64,000 bases of DNA from Eubacterium sp. (GCA_017420535.1 JAFOIV010000082.1:1-64000); one strand, 5' to 3'; counted from the first letter of the stretch, positions 18,775 to 27,231 are shown. Notes: a model not told the origin generated them from the letters alone. A program made the numbers and translations.

Positions 18775-19653
18775 ATGACTTTTAAGAATTTTACAGATGA
18801 TGATTATGAAGCTTTATGCGATTTTTTGATAGAGTTAAATGCAAATGATACCAGCCATATTAATTGGAACTGGGCCAGGCTTGAGTGGATGTATGAGCAT
18901 CCTGAATTTGACAAGGAGAGTAAGAATTCTATCGGGCTTTGGATTGATGAAGGAAGAGTAGTTGGTGCTGCAATTTACGATATGTATTTTGGTGAGGGCT
19001 TTTCGGGAGTGCTTCCTCAGTATAAGGAACTCTACCCTGAAGTGGTAGCTTATTGTGAAAGTAATCTTAAAGATGATTCAGGTTTTTCGATGGCGGTTTG
19101 CGATGACAATTCTGAAGAGATTGAAATGCTATTAAAAAAAGGTTTTGTCCCTATTGATCAGTCAGAAAATATCATGGAACTTGATCTGGAAAAGAATTTT
19201 GATGTTGCTTTGCCAAAGGGCTTAAGCTTTGCAAATGTTGATCCGGTAAGGGACATTTATAAGCTTTCATGGTTATTCTGGCAAGGGTTTGATCATGGTG
19301 AGGATAAAGCAGAGTTTGAAAAAGAAGAAATATTTACACCTGGAATGAGGAAACATTTTAATCAGGATCTTTTAGTTGCGGCCTGTGATAATGAGGGTAA
19401 TCTGGTATCAATCTGTGGTCTTTGGTATAGTGAAAAAACTGACTATGCTTATGTTGAGCCTGTCTGTACAATTCCAAGCTACAGGGGAAAAGGAGTAGCT
19501 AAGGCTGTGATCCATGAAGCGCTTAACAGAGTGAAGAATCTTGGAGCAAAAAGAGCATTTGTAATATCAGATATGCCTTTTTATGCTATGCTTGGATTTG
19601 AAAATAGATACCATTATACATTTTATAAAAAAAATGCGGAAAATGTTGAGTAG
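18775..19653 (+). CDS. Tandem-domain GNAT acetyltransferase
   Basis: 292 residues from ATG 18775 (GGAGGAG upstream; a longer in-frame start at 18733 has none). The N-terminal half is a degenerate GNAT fold (NWNWARLEWMY...IGLWIDEGRVVGA). The C-terminal half keeps the acetyl-CoA loop: VEPVCTIPSYRGKGVAKAVI, with Q/R-x-x-G-x-G/A matched by RGKGVA. The acceptor is unknown; such two-domain enzymes acetylate small amines or antibiotics. One of several GNAT genes within 8 kb. Confidence 0.8.
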   Translation: MTFKNFTDDDYEALCDFLIELNANDTSHINWNWARLEWMYEHPEFDKESKNSIGLWIDEGRVVGAAIYDMYFGEGFSGVLPQYKELYPEVVAYCESNLKDDSGFSMAVCDDNSEEIEMLLKKGFVPIDQSENIMELDLEKNFDVALPKGLSFANVDPVRDIYKLSWLFWQGFDHGEDKAEFEKEEIFTPGMRKHFNQDLLVAACDNEGNLVSICGLWYSEKTDYAYVEPVCTIPSYRGKGVAKAVIHEALNRVKNLGAKRAFVISDMPFYAMLGFENRYHYTFYKKNAENVE

Positions 19654-19689
19654 AGGAATAGAAGTGAGGCGTTTAGAGGGAGGATTCTT

Positions 19690-19863
19690 ATGTTTGAGAA
19701 GATGGAATATATAGTAAAAAGAATAGATGGCGATTATGCATATCTTGAAAATGTAAATGAGCCTGACAGAGAAGAAAAATGTGTGGCTCGCGCCCTTCTT
19801 CCAGAGGAGATCTCTGAAGGAACAGAGCTGATATATGAAATGATGGAATATAGTATAAAATAA
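19690..19863 (+). CDS. DUF3006 family small protein
   Basis: 57 residues, ATG 19690 behind GGGAGG. The core YIVKRIDGDYAYLE, then a CVARALLPEEISEGTELIYE block, matches DUF3006, a compact beta-rich domain of unknown function that usually reads IVDRIEGDYAVLE. It lies 36 bp after the GNAT gene and was probably its operon partner; a palindromic element ends the unit. Confidence 0.75.
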   Translation: MFEKMEYIVKRIDGDYAYLENVNEPDREEKCVARALLPEEISEGTELIYEMMEYSIK

Positions 19864-19876
19864 ATTTAAAAAGAGA

Positions 19877-19919
19877 ATGGTCCATAGTCCCGGGGGCAGT
19901 GGTCCACTTTTATGTTAAC
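19877..19919. repeat. Palindromic element, copy A (left arm lost)
   Basis: It keeps the core ATGGTCCATAGTCCCGGGGG and the right arm GGTCCACTTTTATGTTAAC, but the left outer arm is replaced. It stands between the DUF3006 and DUF6892 genes. Confidence 0.8.
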
Positions 19920-19938
19920 CTGATAAAGGAGAAGAAGT

Positions 19939-20880
19939 ATGGTTGAAAAGATTATCATTGATAAAGAAGCGCTTTGGTTTGGGGATGTAAAGTTAAGTCC
20001 GCCGTTTACAAGAGAAAAGGTAGATGAGGTTTTAGGTGAACCTCGAATTGAAGAAGAGGAATATACAGCCGGAGAAACGACGTTTCACCATGTGTATTAT
20101 TACTGGGATTCGCTTGGAATCCACTGTTCGGAAAATGATTATCAGGATTATTATGATCAGTTTGTAATTGATGTGGCTCAACCTGAATCAGGACCTGATG
20201 CTGGTAAACCTTATTTTACAGGGAAGGTTATGATCGGGAAAAAGGAGTACACTAAGGTTGCATTTAAATTAGATGAGTTTGATTCTTTTTATGTAAAAAG
20301 GGTGGGGCCATTTGAAATAAATACATATTTGCCGGATAAGGTAGAGGAGGCTGATGACCCTGAAATGGCAAAAATGCTTTCTACACAGGTGTTAATAATC
20401 TATCATGCGCCAAGACCAAAGACATCAATTTATGATCTTAAAAAAGCTGAAGAACCAGTTTTAAAGTTTGATTCATTTCCATTTAAACTGATGGTCATCG
20501 AAGAGCTGATGTATAGACAGGGCGTTTTAGAGCCAAAGTTTGACATCTATGACTTTGCCGAAAAGAATACTAAGCGTGAAATCGATATTGATGATGAGGG
20601 TTATGAAATAATCCCTGAAGCAAAAAAATGGTTCAAAGACTATGAGATTCCTACAAGGTATGCTGAGATGGTTACCTCGCTGTTATGGGACGGCGGGCTT
20701 AAAGTGTTCAGTCAGATATGGCCTTTCTGGGATGGAGAGGACGATACATTTGATGTAAAAAGACTTACAGAGGAGGAAGTTTCTCAGTTTCCTAATCTAA
20801 AGAAAGTTATTACAATGGGATGTATCTCGAAAAAGGCAGTTGAAGTCCTTAAAAATCAGGAAATTGAAGTAGAAGAATGA
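19939..20880 (+). CDS. DUF6892/DUF7738-like protein, paralogue 1
   Basis: 313 residues, ATG 19939 behind AAAGGAG. The N-terminal half (IIIDKEALWFGDVKLSPPFT, VLGEPR, YYYWDSLGIHC) is a beta-rich sensor-like domain. The C-terminal half is marked by KFDSFPFKLMVIEELMYRQG and LEPKFDIYDF, then a leucine-rich-repeat-like end (FPNLKKVITMG). The same architecture occurs at 34299-35297 with clear identity. No catalytic motif is visible; such proteins are often found singly among immunity-like genes. Function unknown. Confidence 0.7.
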   Translation: MVEKIIIDKEALWFGDVKLSPPFTREKVDEVLGEPRIEEEEYTAGETTFHHVYYYWDSLGIHCSENDYQDYYDQFVIDVAQPESGPDAGKPYFTGKVMIGKKEYTKVAFKLDEFDSFYVKRVGPFEINTYLPDKVEEADDPEMAKMLSTQVLIIYHAPRPKTSIYDLKKAEEPVLKFDSFPFKLMVIEELMYRQGVLEPKFDIYDFAEKNTKREIDIDDEGYEIIPEAKKWFKDYEIPTRYAEMVTSLLWDGGLKVFSQIWPFWDGEDDTFDVKRLTEEEVSQFPNLKKVITMGCISKKAVEVLKNQEIEVEE

Positions 20881-20905
20881 TAATGCTTTAAAGGAGTTGA
20901 TCACT

Positions 20906-21151
20906 TTGAATGAATTTAATGAATATGTTCATGAGGCTTTATCCGTAGCCGGGGACATTGTAATAAAGTCCATGATGGGAGGATATCTAGTATACTTCAA
21001 TGGAAAACTGGTAGGTGACATTTGTGGGAGTGAACTGTTTTTAAAGAGGACTCCAACCTCGGACAAGCTTCTTAAAGACTCGGAATTGCGGCAAGATCAA
21101 AATTTTGTAAACTTAAACTCTGGGGGACTAAGCCCCATTTTAATATTGTGA
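20906..21151 (+). CDS. TfoX N-terminal domain protein, C-terminally truncated
   Basis: TTG 20906 is nine bases after AAGGAG; an earlier TTG (20897) abuts it and is unlikely. The protein (81 residues) begins FNEYVHEAL and has the TfoX_N core KSMMGGYLVYFNGKLVGDIC, then LFLKRT. Intact homologues continue for ~30 residues with a YPGAKPM-type loop and an acidic end; here the sequence turns into an unrelated tail (NLNSGGLSPIL). It probably lost its 3' end. A second broken TfoX_N gene lies at 56277. Confidence 0.6.
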   Translation: MNEFNEYVHEALSVAGDIVIKSMMGGYLVYFNGKLVGDICGSELFLKRTPTSDKLLKDSELRQDQNFVNLNSGGLSPILIL

Positions 21152-21169
21152 AATTTACGGAGGTGTATC

Positions 21170-21913
21170 ATGGGAAGAGTTGTTGCCATCAGCGGCGGAG
21201 ATCTTCTAACTACAGAAAAACTTAATTTATATGCTTTAAAGCTTTCCCAAAATGAATCTCCCCATGTTTTATTTATTGGGACTGCCAGCATGGATTCAGA
21301 AGGGTATTTCGAAGGGATAAGGGCTGCATTTGAAAAGTTAAATTGTAGCGTAAGGGAGTTGCCTTTAACGAGAGAAGAGCTTGATCAGGCTGAAATCGAT
21401 GTAAGACTTGAATGGGCAGATGTCATTTATGTTGGTGGTGGTGACACAAGAACGATGATTAAAATATGGAAGCAGTATTCATTAGATAAAAAATTGAAGG
21501 AAATATATGAAAATGATACTGCTGTTTTGACAGGGCTTAGTGCTGGCGCTATTTGCTGGTTTATGGCCGGACACAGCGACAGCTTCTCGGATGTGGATGA
21601 GAGGGAGTGCAGTGTCGTGGATGTGGATGAGAGGGAGTGCAGTGTCGTGGATGTGAAAGGAATAAAATATGGTATCGTGGATGGAATGCTGGGACTTTTT
21701 CCATATTGCTTTTGCCCTCATTATAATGAAGAAGGGCGAGAGACATTTGATAGCATGATAACAGATACCAGGTATGATGGACTTGCACTGGAAAATGAAA
21801 CTGCTTTTGTAGAAGCATCTGGGGAACATTTCATTATAGGAGCCCGTGATGGCGCCCAGGCGTGGTCATTTAGCAACAGCAAAAAGCGTAAATTAGAGGT
21901 ACGATATTTATAG
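21170..21913 (+). CDS. Peptidase E-like (S51) class I glutamine amidotransferase-fold protein
   Basis: 247 residues, ATG 21170 behind ACGGAGG. The nucleophile elbow GLSAGAICW (about 122-130) holds the S51 serine, preceded by DVIYVGGGDT (about 84-93). CPHYNEEGR (about 183) supplies the histidine region. Peptidase E cleaves Asp-X dipeptides; this sequence fits the larger family of YP/dipeptidase E-like proteins. Unusual: a perfect 30-bp duplication inserts a second DVDERECSVV block right after the active-site strand. Frame is kept, so the product may still fold, but activity is uncertain. Confidence 0.8.
   Translation: MGRVVAISGGDLLTTEKLNLYALKLSQNESPHVLFIGTASMDSEGYFEGIRAAFEKLNCSVRELPLTREELDQAEIDVRLEWADVIYVGGGDTRTMIKIWKQYSLDKKLKEIYENDTAVLTGLSAGAICWFMAGHSDSFSDVDERECSVVDVDERECSVVDVKGIKYGIVDGMLGLFPYCFCPHYNEEGRETFDSMITDTRYDGLALENETAFVEASGEHFIIGARDGAQAWSFSNSKKRKLEVRYL
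21590..21649 (+). repeat. Perfect 30-bp tandem duplication inside the S51 gene
   Basis: Units 21590-21619 and 21620-21649 are identical and begin GATGTGGATGAGAGGGAGTG. Each encodes DVDERECSVV. Confidence 0.95.
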
Positions 21914-21959
21914 GTTAACATAAAAATGGACCATAGCCCCCGGGACTATGGCTCATTTT
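21914..21959. repeat. Palindromic element, copy B (right outer arm lost)
   Basis: Starts GTTAACATAAAAATGGACCA and has the centre GCCCCCGGGACTATGGCTCA; the outer right arm is absent. Between the S51 and GNAT genes. Confidence 0.85.
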
Positions 21960-21988
21960 GAAATTTGAGTTTGGTTTAGGAGATAAAA

Positions 21989-22462
21989 ATGAATATAGTC
22001 AGAAGAGCAGAAAATAAAGATATACCAAAAATCATGGACCTTTTGGTTCAGGTGGATATGGTGCATCATAATGGAAGACCAGATTTATTTAAAGGTCCGG
22101 CAACAAAATATAATGAAGTGCAGTTAGAGGAGATTTTAAAGGATGGCAGTAGACCTGTCTTTGTATGCGTAAATGAAGCTGATCAGGTTTTAGGACATGC
22201 ATTTACTGTTTTTAAACAGCTTAAGGATGACGCTGTTTTCACCGATGTTAAAACCCTTTATATTGATGATATCTGTATTGATGAAAGCAGTAGAGGAATG
22301 TCAGTTGGTAAGACTTTATATGAGGCTGTGGTTCAATTTGCAAAAGAAAATGACTGCTACAATATCAATTTAAATGTTTGGAGCTGCAATAAAGGCGCTA
22401 TGAAGTTCTATGAGAAAATGGGTCTTAAGCCCCAAAAAATTGGTATGGAAATGATACTATAG
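21989..22462 (+). CDS. GNAT acetyltransferase
   Basis: 157 residues, ATG behind AGGAG. N-terminal VRRAENKDIPKIMDLL is the usual GNAT opening. Motif A is LYIDDICIDESSRGMSVGKT; the Q/R-x-x-G-x-G/A loop appears as SRGMSVGK, with M where a G-x is common. NVWSCNKGAMKFYEKMGLKP is motif B. It would use acetyl-CoA on an unknown amine acceptor. Single gene flanked by palindromic copies B and C. Confidence 0.85.
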   Translation: MNIVRRAENKDIPKIMDLLVQVDMVHHNGRPDLFKGPATKYNEVQLEEILKDGSRPVFVCVNEADQVLGHAFTVFKQLKDDAVFTDVKTLYIDDICIDESSRGMSVGKTLYEAVVQFAKENDCYNINLNVWSCNKGAMKFYEKMGLKPQKIGMEMIL

Positions 22463-22525
22463 GTTAACATAAAAATGGACCATAGCCTCCGGGACTATGG
22501 TCCATACTCCGGGACTATGGTCCAT
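22463..22525. repeat. Palindromic element, copy C (duplicated right arm)
   Basis: Begins GTTAACATAAAAATGGACCA, then carries the unit CTCCGGGACTATGGTCCATA twice in a row, and lacks the outer right arm. Confidence 0.85.
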
Positions 22526-22539
22526 AATGAGGGGAGAAT

Positions 22540-22926
22540 ATGAAGATAGAACATATTGCAATGTATGTAAATAAGTTGGAGGCGGCCAGGGATTTCTTTG
22601 TGAGATTCTTAGGCGGTGTTTCAAATGATGGATATCATAATAAAAAAACTGGTTTTAGATCTTACTTTATTTCATTTGATGATGGCGCGAGGCTTGAAAT
22701 AATGAATAAGCCAGATCTTTTGGATGATGTGAAAAATCTGAATAGAACCGGATATGCCCATATCGCTTTTTCAGTTGGATCTAAAGAAGCAGTTGATAAT
22801 CTGACCCAGAAGATAAGTGATGCTGGGTATAGTGTCATTTCCGGTCCGAGAACAACAGGCGATGGTTACTATGAATCATGCATTGTGGCAATTGAAGGTA
22901 ACCAGATAGAGATCACAGCATCATAA
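22540..22926 (+). CDS. VOC (glyoxalase/bleomycin-resistance fold) protein
   Basis: 128 residues. Paired beta-alpha-beta-beta-beta modules: KIEHIAMYVNKLEAARDFF at the start with the metal-ligand His at residue 5, and AHIAFSVGS near 75 for the second module. The end EGNQIEITA places the last metal Glu. Such proteins are lyases, isomerases or antibiotic-sequestering proteins; the substrate cannot be told from sequence. Confidence 0.85.
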   Translation: MKIEHIAMYVNKLEAARDFFVRFLGGVSNDGYHNKKTGFRSYFISFDDGARLEIMNKPDLLDDVKNLNRTGYAHIAFSVGSKEAVDNLTQKISDAGYSVISGPRTTGDGYYESCIVAIEGNQIEITAS

Positions 22927-22938
22927 TTATCCCATTTA

Positions 22939-22966
22939 TTGTTGTGTTTCACGCTCGATTTATAAT
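22939..22966 (+). promoter_or_regulatory. Candidate sigma-A promoter
   Basis: TTGTTG (22939-22944), 16-bp spacer, TATAAT (22961-22966), about 50 bp upstream of the SUKH-like gene. Confidence 0.55.
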
Positions 22967-23017
22967 AAAATAAATGCAGGGTGCACACACTCAATATGAA
23001 AATATTGGAGGATTAAA

Positions 23018-23623
23018 ATGTTATACGATAAGACAAACCTTCCTGAAGACTTGAAAATGTATCTTCGAGAGATTTACAGCAACGAGGAATTAAATGATGT
23101 TTTTTATGACTGTGATATCGAAATCTATGATGAAGACGCAGTTAAGGATTTTGAAGATGATGAGGTCTGGCTGGATGATCTGATGGGACCTGGAGATTCA
23201 AGTTATACGAATTTAAAGCCATTTGCCCGTGATGGAAGCGGCGCTTTGTGGGTTCTTATAGATGACAAAATGATTGCTTATATCGGAACTGAAGGCGAGT
23301 GTGGTTTCGTCGCAAGAAATACTCATGAATTTATGAATATAGTATCTGTGTGGGGCGGATACATTTGTGATTACTGGGAAAAAGAGATTTTGAAAAATAA
23401 GGATAAATTCTATGAAGTCATGAATGACCCTGACAGACTTGCTGACTATGATTTTATTGAAAGTCATAAAAGGGTGTTTAAACCCTTCATTGAAAAACAT
23501 GGATTTACAAAAGATATCTATGAAATGGCTTTGGCCGGCATGTCAGTTGAACCTGTTTTTGAAGTGAAGGCTACATCTGATGAATATGTCGATTCTGAAC
23601 CATTGGTAAGAGAAGATTATTGA
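23018..23623 (+). CDS. SUKH/SMI1-KNR4-like protein
   Basis: 201 residues, ATG 23018 behind TTGGAGG. The central LKPFARDGSGALWVLIDDKM followed by IAYIGTEGECGFVARNTHEF is typical of SUKH-type folds, which serve as immunity proteins against polymorphic toxins and in housekeeping. The flanks are acidic and helical. No toxin gene is nearby, so it may be an orphan immunity protein. Family assignment is by pattern only. Confidence 0.55.
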   Translation: MLYDKTNLPEDLKMYLREIYSNEELNDVFYDCDIEIYDEDAVKDFEDDEVWLDDLMGPGDSSYTNLKPFARDGSGALWVLIDDKMIAYIGTEGECGFVARNTHEFMNIVSVWGGYICDYWEKEILKNKDKFYEVMNDPDRLADYDFIESHKRVFKPFIEKHGFTKDIYEMALAGMSVEPVFEVKATSDEYVDSEPLVREDY

Positions 23624-23631
23624 AAATTAAG

Positions 23632-23660
23632 AGGCAGGCGTATGATTTACGCCTGCCTTT
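23632..23660 (+). terminator. Rho-independent terminator
   Basis: AGGCAGGCGTA, loop TGATT, TACGCCTGCCT then TT: a perfect 11-bp GC-rich stem right after the SUKH-like gene. Confidence 0.75.
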
Positions 23661-23712
23661 ATGTATGTAATGTCGGCCGATATATGTATGTAATGTTGGC
23701 CATATATGTATG
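23660..23712. repeat. Imperfect ~22-bp tandem repeat
   Basis: Three steps of TATGTATGTAATGTYGGCC spaced 22 bp (TATGTATGTAATGTCGGCC, TATGTATGTAATGTTGGCC, then TATGTATGTTTAACC). Located between the terminator and the HTH regulator. Confidence 0.7.
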
Positions 23713-23892
23713 TTTAACCATGAATTCAGGCGGCAATTAAATCTTGGATAATCACAGGGGCAACGGCTGGTTGCGTGCAAAAAAACGCCGTCCATATTAA
23801 AATGTATTTAATGCATAAGATGCTGATAAAAAATATCAGTAAAGACAATCATCAAGATCAAAAAAGCATCAGGAATGTACAGGAGGGACAAT

Positions 23893-24657
23893 ATGGAAAC
23901 AAAAAGTATTTTATATAACCTTAGGACTAAAAATGGTCTGTCGCAGGATGAGTTGGCGGAGAAAGTCTTCGTTACAAGGCAGGCAGTTTCACGTTGGGAA
24001 AATGGCGAAACAGTACCAAATACAGAAACATTGAAACAACTTTCAAAACTGTATAATGTTTCAATCAACACGCTGTTGGGGCTGCCTCATAAACTCATTT
24101 GCCAGTGCTGCGGAATGCCGCTGGAGGATGAAATCATGGGAAGAAATGAGGACGGATCAATAAATGAGGATTATTGCAAATGGTGCTATGCGGATGGAAC
24201 TTACACCTACAGTAATCTGGATGATCTGATAGAGGTTTGCATTCCTCATATGGTAAATGCTGATTTCACAGAGGAGCAGGCGAGAGAGTATCTTAAAATG
24301 ACTCTGCCTAATTTGGATTACTGGAAAAGGTATGATGAACTCGGGGATGGCGGAAAGTTTGAGGAGTTTAAGCAGAAGCTGATAAATGAGATAAATGAAC
24401 TTCATATCGACGGTATGCCAAAACTCACAAAGTTAAATGCTCTTGTGGGAAAATATGTCAATCTGGAATATAGACTCCCAAGTGGACTTAATGTGAAATT
24501 TCTGGATGATCAGGTCACATATCTTGGAAATCAGCTGGAATCAGAGATCGTAGATGGGCTTTGTTTTGGAGTCATTGCTAATATGGATTTCATTTTAATC
24601 TGCACCTATGAGGAAGAAGGAAAAAATCCAGAGTTGATAATGTATAAGAAGAGATGA
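23893..24657 (+). CDS. Xre-family HTH regulator with zinc ribbon
   Basis: 254 residues; AGGAGGG selects ATG 23893 over an in-frame ATG at 23875. HTH_3 at about 4-58 (LSQDELAEKVFVTRQAVSRW). Next is a zinc-ribbon-like block: CQCCGMPL (about 74) and YCKWCYADG (about 97-105), giving a Cys4 site. The following part resembles the putative zinc-ribbon/DUF domain seen after such HTHs (FTEEQAREYLKMTLPNLDYW). The last ~65 residues are a separate beta-rich domain. Probably a one-component sensor; its target is unknown. Confidence 0.8.
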   Translation: METKSILYNLRTKNGLSQDELAEKVFVTRQAVSRWENGETVPNTETLKQLSKLYNVSINTLLGLPHKLICQCCGMPLEDEIMGRNEDGSINEDYCKWCYADGTYTYSNLDDLIEVCIPHMVNADFTEEQAREYLKMTLPNLDYWKRYDELGDGGKFEEFKQKLINEINELHIDGMPKLTKLNALVGKYVNLEYRLPSGLNVKFLDDQVTYLGNQLESEIVDGLCFGVIANMDFILICTYEEEGKNPELIMYKKR

Positions 24658-24941
24658 TATGTTATGAACACAGCGCGTAGGAAATGACAAATAATGTTAT
24701 GACATTGAGAACTGGCGGAAATATAAAAAATTTATATTGACAATGAGTTGTCTGTTAATTATACTCAAAAAATATTATTTTCAGAAAGCGAGACATTATG
24801 GGAAATCTTATTCTTGTCACAGTGCATATGGTAAAACCACAATCCGTGAACGTCCTTCAGGGGTTTGTTTTTGATATGCATGATGAGGATAGGGGAAGCT
24901 GTAAGTAATATTTTAGCTTTATTAAATGATACCGTTAACAT
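24658..24941. other. Intergenic stretch without a convincing gene
   Basis: About 280 bp of AT-rich sequence. One ORF from ATG 24798 (36 codons) lacks similarity I can recognise and has a poor ribosome site; TTGACA at 24737-24742 could be a -35 element, but no good -10 sits at 17 bp. Confidence 0.5.
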
Positions 24942-24981
24942 AGCCTCATCAAGCGAAATGTTTGATGAGGCTTATTTTTTT
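24942..24981 (+). terminator. Terminator/attenuator immediately before a GNAT gene
   Basis: AGCCTCATCAA ... TTGATGAGGCT, an 11-bp stem with a T7 tract ending four bases before AAGGAGG of the next gene. The position suits transcription attenuation of the GNAT gene, or simple end-of-unit termination. Confidence 0.75.
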
Positions 24982-24997
24982 ACAAGGAGGCTCTGAC

Positions 24998-25549
24998 ATG
25001 AAGATTAAAGAACAAAGATTTATATTACCTGATGGCTGCGAGGTTACCATTAAGAGTGCTGGCCCAGAGGATGCAATGAAGATAAAACTTCATAGAGAAG
25101 CAACTGCGGGGGAGACTCATTTTATGGCAAGGGAACCGGAAGATGGGCAGATTGATCTTCAGCTGATAAGAGCGGGGATTTGCAGTATTTCCGAAAGTGA
25201 CAGGGATTTTTTAGTCAGTGCTTTTATCGGCGACGAGCTGATCGGTGATCTTGGGGTGACTCTAGTAAGGCCGCATTTAAAATATCTTCATCGAGCCTAC
25301 CTGGGAATGTCAATCCGCGAGGCTTATACTGGGATGGGGCTTGGAAGCTTTATGATGAAGGTTGCGCTGGAGCAGGCAAAGGAAAATGGATTTGAGCAGG
25401 TTGAACTTGGCGTGTACAGCGATAATGACAGAGCAAGGCACATGTATGAGAAAATGGGCTTTAAGGAATACGGAATGAATCCGAGGGCATTCAAGCTGAA
25501 GGATGGGACATATAGGGATGAGATCATTATGGCCAATATCTTTAAGTAA
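24998..25549 (+). CDS. GNAT acetyltransferase
   Basis: 183 residues from ATG 24998 after AAGGAGG; the longer frame from 24962 would run through the terminator and is rejected. Motif A is LGMSIREAYTGMGLGSFMMK with the acetyl-CoA loop GMGLGS; motif B is GVYSDNDRARHMYEKMGFKE. The length and the long N-terminal beta part (IKEQRFILPDGCEVTIKSAG) match acetyltransferases of small amines. Single gene. Confidence 0.85.
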   Translation: MKIKEQRFILPDGCEVTIKSAGPEDAMKIKLHREATAGETHFMAREPEDGQIDLQLIRAGICSISESDRDFLVSAFIGDELIGDLGVTLVRPHLKYLHRAYLGMSIREAYTGMGLGSFMMKVALEQAKENGFEQVELGVYSDNDRARHMYEKMGFKEYGMNPRAFKLKDGTYRDEIIMANIFK

Positions 25550-25641
25550 AATGCCTGAAGCATTGAGAGAAAACTGTAAGGCGTTTTCAAAGATGGATAA
25601 ACCTGGTGGTAAATGAAAAATGTGTAAAGGAGATCAATAAT

Positions 25642-26160
25642 ATGAAGCGTGAACTTGAAACAGACAGATTAATTCTTAGAACAGTAACAACTGATGATGC
25701 GGAGGCAATATTTAAGTGGACATCAGATCCTGACGTAAATACATTTATGAATTATACAGTCCATGAAAGTGTAGATTTCACAAGAGAATGGATTAAAACA
25801 AGAAATACTGATGGAGCGGAAGAATTTGATCTGGGATTTGTTTTAAAAGAAACAGGTGAGATGATCGGAATGGGCGGACTATTTTATAAAAAGGATATAG
25901 ATGCCTGGGAGATCGGATATAATCTTAGAAAAGATTACTGGGGAAAAGGTCTGGTTCCAGAGGCGATACGTGCACTTATTGATTATGTAGATAAAGAAAA
26001 AGGCGTGCGTGCAATTGTAGGTGAATTTGCTGTTGATAATAATAAGAGCAGGCGTGTAATGGAAAAGCTTGGTATGACTTACTGGAAAGACAGCAAGTAT
26101 TCTAAAATGGATGGAAGCAAAACATTTGAGGCGCGCGTGTACAGGAAGGAACTAAAATAA
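25642..26160 (+). CDS. RimJ/RimL-type GNAT acetyltransferase
   Basis: 172 residues; AAAGGAG selects ATG 25642. It opens ELETDRLILRTVTTDDAEAI, the usual RimJ/RimL entry, and has the loop LRKDYWGKGLVPEAI and the NNKSRRVMEKLGM motif. Such enzymes acetylate N-terminal residues of ribosomal proteins or small substrates; the target is unknown. Confidence 0.85.
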   Translation: MKRELETDRLILRTVTTDDAEAIFKWTSDPDVNTFMNYTVHESVDFTREWIKTRNTDGAEEFDLGFVLKETGEMIGMGGLFYKKDIDAWEIGYNLRKDYWGKGLVPEAIRALIDYVDKEKGVRAIVGEFAVDNNKSRRVMEKLGMTYWKDSKYSKMDGSKTFEARVYRKELK

Positions 26161-26236
26161 GAGGAAGTCAGGATTCTATAATCATTGGATGCAAGTATTT
26201 AGAAAAACAAAGAAAGATTTAGAAAGGGGAGCTGCT

Positions 26237-27025
26237 ATGATCATTGAAAATATTGATAAGGGAAAGGCATTTGACTGGGGAAAAACTTCTGCAGATTATG
26301 CAAAATTTAGGGACATTTATCCACAGAAGTTTTATGACATGATTTTGGAGCTGGGGCTTTGCAAGGATGGACAGAAGGTCCTGGATCTGGGGAGTGGAAC
26401 CGGCGTTCTGCCAAGAAATATGTATAAGTACGGCGCAAAATGGACTGCTACTGATGTTTCAGAAAATCAGATCAAACAGGCGAAGATACTTGCAAATGAA
26501 TCTGGGATGGATATTGATTTCTTTGTGGCAGGAGCCGAGGAAGTGTCATTTCCGGATGATACATTTGATGTGATAACTGCATGTCAGTGCATTTGGTATT
26601 TTAATCATGATATAACCGCGCCTCAGTTTGCAAAGATGCTGAAAAAGGGTGGGAAATTCTTGATCCTTTACATGGGATGGCTTCCGTTCGAGGATGAGAT
26701 TGCAGGAAAAAGCGAGGAGATCATTTTAAAATATAATCCTGACTGGACAGGCTGCGGTGACAAGGTTCATCCGGTTCTTATTCCGGAGCAGTACCTGGAG
26801 TTTTTTACTTTAAAGATCAGGAAGGAAGTAAGAGTGGACATTCCATTTTCAAGAGAGGGATGGCATGGACGAATGAGGGCATGCAGAGGAGTTGGCGCGT
26901 CTATGACAGGGAACACACTTGCAGCGTGGGACAAGGAACATATGGATATGCTGGAAAACAATGCTACAGAGAACTTCCTAGTGAAACATTATATATCAAT
27001 CGCAGAGCTGGAGGTTCTAAAATAA
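26237..27025 (+). CDS. Class I SAM-dependent methyltransferase
   Basis: 262 residues, ATG 26237 behind AGGGGAG. Motif I is VLDLGSGTGVLPRNM (about 48-62), the acidic residue of motif II is in WTATDVS (about 71), motif post-I AGAEEVSFPDDTFDVI (about 98). This is the Methyltransf_11 layout. The N-terminal DWGKTSADYAKFRDIYP is typical of this Firmicutes group. The acceptor is not identifiable. It stands alone; palindromic element D follows 24 bp after the stop. Confidence 0.85.
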   Translation: MIIENIDKGKAFDWGKTSADYAKFRDIYPQKFYDMILELGLCKDGQKVLDLGSGTGVLPRNMYKYGAKWTATDVSENQIKQAKILANESGMDIDFFVAGAEEVSFPDDTFDVITACQCIWYFNHDITAPQFAKMLKKGGKFLILYMGWLPFEDEIAGKSEEIILKYNPDWTGCGDKVHPVLIPEQYLEFFTLKIRKEVRVDIPFSREGWHGRMRACRGVGASMTGNTLAAWDKEHMDMLENNATENFLVKHYISIAELEVLK

Positions 27026-27049
27026 AGAGCATAGTTAAATAATATACAA

Positions 27050-27104
27050 GTTGACATAAAAATGGACCACTGCCCCCGGGACTATGGTCCATTTTTATGT
27101 CAAC
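27050..27104. repeat. Palindromic element, copy D (both arms)
   Basis: GTTGACATAAAAATGGACCA as left arm, CTGCCCCCGGGACT as centre and TGGTCCATTTTTATGTCAAC as right arm. The outer arms have a compensating T-to-C / A-to-G pair (GTTGAC with GTCAAC), so the stem is conserved while the sequence changes. The centre is the reverse complement of that in copies E/F. Confidence 0.95.
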
Positions 27105-27136
27105 TTAACAGACGGTTGTTAAAACTCTAAATTTAC

Positions 27137-27172
27137 GTTGTTGTGGGGGAGGGCTTGATGCTTTAAAATGAA
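27137..27172. repeat. Extension motif after palindrome D
   Basis: GTTGTTGTGG...GCTTGATGCTTTAAAATG. About 29 of 36 bases match 32955-32990, which lies at a similar distance after palindrome F. Confidence 0.55.
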
Positions 27173-27231
27173 CCTTGTCAGTTGAAACTGAAGCTTCGTT
27201 TCTTCAAAATATAAAAAGGAGAATACGTAAA

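Noticed and set aside
24798..24908. ORF starting MGNLILVT
   Set aside because: Thirty-six codons, poor ribosome site, and no family beyond chance likeness to a nucleotide-binding start.
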